DNA from: Sphingomonas_Q fennica_A
Lineage (GTDB): Bacteria > Pseudomonadota > Alphaproteobacteria > Sphingomonadales > Sphingomonadaceae
Length of the DNA stretch: 64,000 bases
Reading direction: 5' to 3'
NCBI GenBank assembly: GCA_036946415.1
Contig: JAQIJD010000001.1
Location: 186,001 to 250,000 of the forward strand
Shown: in pieces, positions 63,385-64,000 of the stretch
Layout: the number at the start of each line of letters is the position of its first letter
Position numbering within the stretch: the stretch's first letter is position 1
Made by a program: the position numbers and the translations under genes
Notes under the pieces: model-generated
Told to the model about the DNA's origin: nothing
Database searches by the model: none
What the model saw: only the letters and a program-made list of their open reading frames with translations

Positions 63385-64000
63385 TCAATACCTCTTGGCG
63401 CGTGGCGCAAAACCGCCGCTGCCGTGGCCCAGCGCATGCGCCGCCGCCACGGCCGCCCCGAGCAGTAGCGTCGCCACCAGCTGATGCGCCACGGCAACGG
63501 GCAAGGCGACGACGGTGAGGAGCGTGGCGACGCCGAGCGCGATCTGGAGCGCGACGAGTGCCACGATCCCCGCCGCCGCCGCGGGCGCCGCCCGGCGCGC
63601 GCGCCACGCCAGCGCCGCCAGCGCCGCCGCCGCGGCCCAGGCGAACCAGCGATGGACGAACTGGACGACGATCGGATTGGACGAGAGGTTGGCGGCGAGA
63701 CCGGCGACCGGGTTCCACCCGCCCGCCGGGAACAGGCCGCCGCCCATCAGCGGCCATTCGTTGAACAGGAAGCCCGCATCCAGCCCGGCGGTGAAGGCGC
63801 CGAGTATGATCTGGATCGCCAGCACCGCCACCGCCGCCACCGCGCCCCGCGTGGGCCGCGCGGGCGGCCCGCCGGCGCGCAAGTCGAGCGCGGTCCAGAT
63901 CAGCCCGGAGAAGATGAACAGGGCCGCCAGCAGATGCGTGGCGAGGCGGAAATGGCTGACGTCGGGCCGGTCGATCAGCCCCGAGGCGACCATCCACCAG
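63385..64000 (-). CDS. ctaA: Heme A synthase (COX15/CtaA), C-terminal part (cut by window edge)
   Basis: Reading left from the window edge: WWMVASGLIDRPDVSHFRLA, then THLLAALFIFSGLIW, FLFNEWPLMGGGLFPAGGWN, NPIVVQFVHRWFAWAAAAAL and VAHQLVATLLLGAAVA. The conserved heme-ligating His residues (THL, HRW, HQLVA) are visible. It oxidises heme O to heme A for cytochrome oxidase. The N-terminal part lies beyond 64000. Confidence 0.9.
   Translation of the reverse strand, partial: WWMVASGLIDRPDVSHFRLATHLLAALFIFSGLIWTALDLRAGGPPARPTRGAVAAVAVLAIQIILGAFTAGLDAGFLFNEWPLMGGGLFPAGGWNPVAGLAANLSSNPIVVQFVHRWFAWAAAAALAALAWRARRAAPAAAAGIVALVALQIALGVATLLTVVALPVAVAHQLVATLLLGAAVAAAHALGHGSGGFAPRAKRY

Overview
The window is a G+C-rich bacterial chromosome segment that reads as an alphaproteobacterium of the Sphingomonas type. 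The evidence is a CtrA cell-cycle regulator preceded by a TTAA-N7-TTAA box, alphaproteobacterial ribosomal gene order (no rpmJ or rpsD between adk/rpsM and rpoA), an Ecf-type general-stress promoter (GGAAC-N17-CGTT), and many short intergenic inverted repeats of the kind common in sphingomonads. No plasmid, phage, transposase, CRISPR, tRNA or rRNA gene was found. Gene density is very high, and no gene-free stretch exceeds about 300 bases.

Layout. 1-300: rpmI and the start of rplT, reading left. 459-23664: core metabolic and envelope genes. They include an AsmA-like protein, a GT4 glycosyltransferase, YjbQ, Nudix and FAH-fold enzymes, AlkB, ctrA, an RluA-type pseudouridine synthase with ArfB, free-methionine sulfoxide reductase, a transglutaminase-like protein without its catalytic cysteine, Bpt, IlvA, a beta-hydroxyacid dehydrogenase, an exported amidohydrolase, an MFS sugar transporter, a peroxiredoxin-like protein with DsbD, an ArsR-methyltransferase fusion, MlaA, and an ATP-grasp/alpha-E pair. 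23937-25811: GST-like, VOC and universal stress proteins. 25940-29109: pyruvate dehydrogenase E2 and Lpd with a thioesterase between them. 29109-31967: membrane proteins (MAPEG, PAP2, a glycosyltransferase) and a DUF3140 protein.

32155-53040 is the long ribosomal block: str (rpsL, rpsG, a small membrane protein, fusA, tuf), S10 (rpsJ to rpsQ), spc (rplN to rpmD, then rplO, secY, adk) and alpha (rpsM, rpsK, rpoA, rplQ). Its architecture is the most unusual part of the window. A terminator-like hairpin lies between rpsJ and rplC. rplB carries one extra base that breaks its frame. A strong terminator and an inverted acyltransferase gene split spc between rpmD and rplO. Perfect hairpins sit between rplO and secY and after rpsM. 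A recurring promoter pattern (TTGaCA-N16/17-CTAAGG or CTATGG) stands before rpmI, rpsL, rplO and rpsM, so the block appears to be several transcription units.

53123-62029: a prolyl oligopeptidase, a phosphotransferase, a LytS/LytTR two-component pair, small stress-type proteins, a GAF protein, an extensin-like protein and mannose-6-phosphate isomerase. 62149-64000: rplM-rpsI with its terminator, then part of the heme A synthase gene ctaA.

I did not find a clearly new multi-gene system. The best leads are the interrupted ribosomal operon with its putative internal attenuator, the frameshift in rplB (probably a sequence error), the CtrA box at ctrA, the stress promoter driving an unknown acidic protein, and the cysteine-less transglutaminase homologue.
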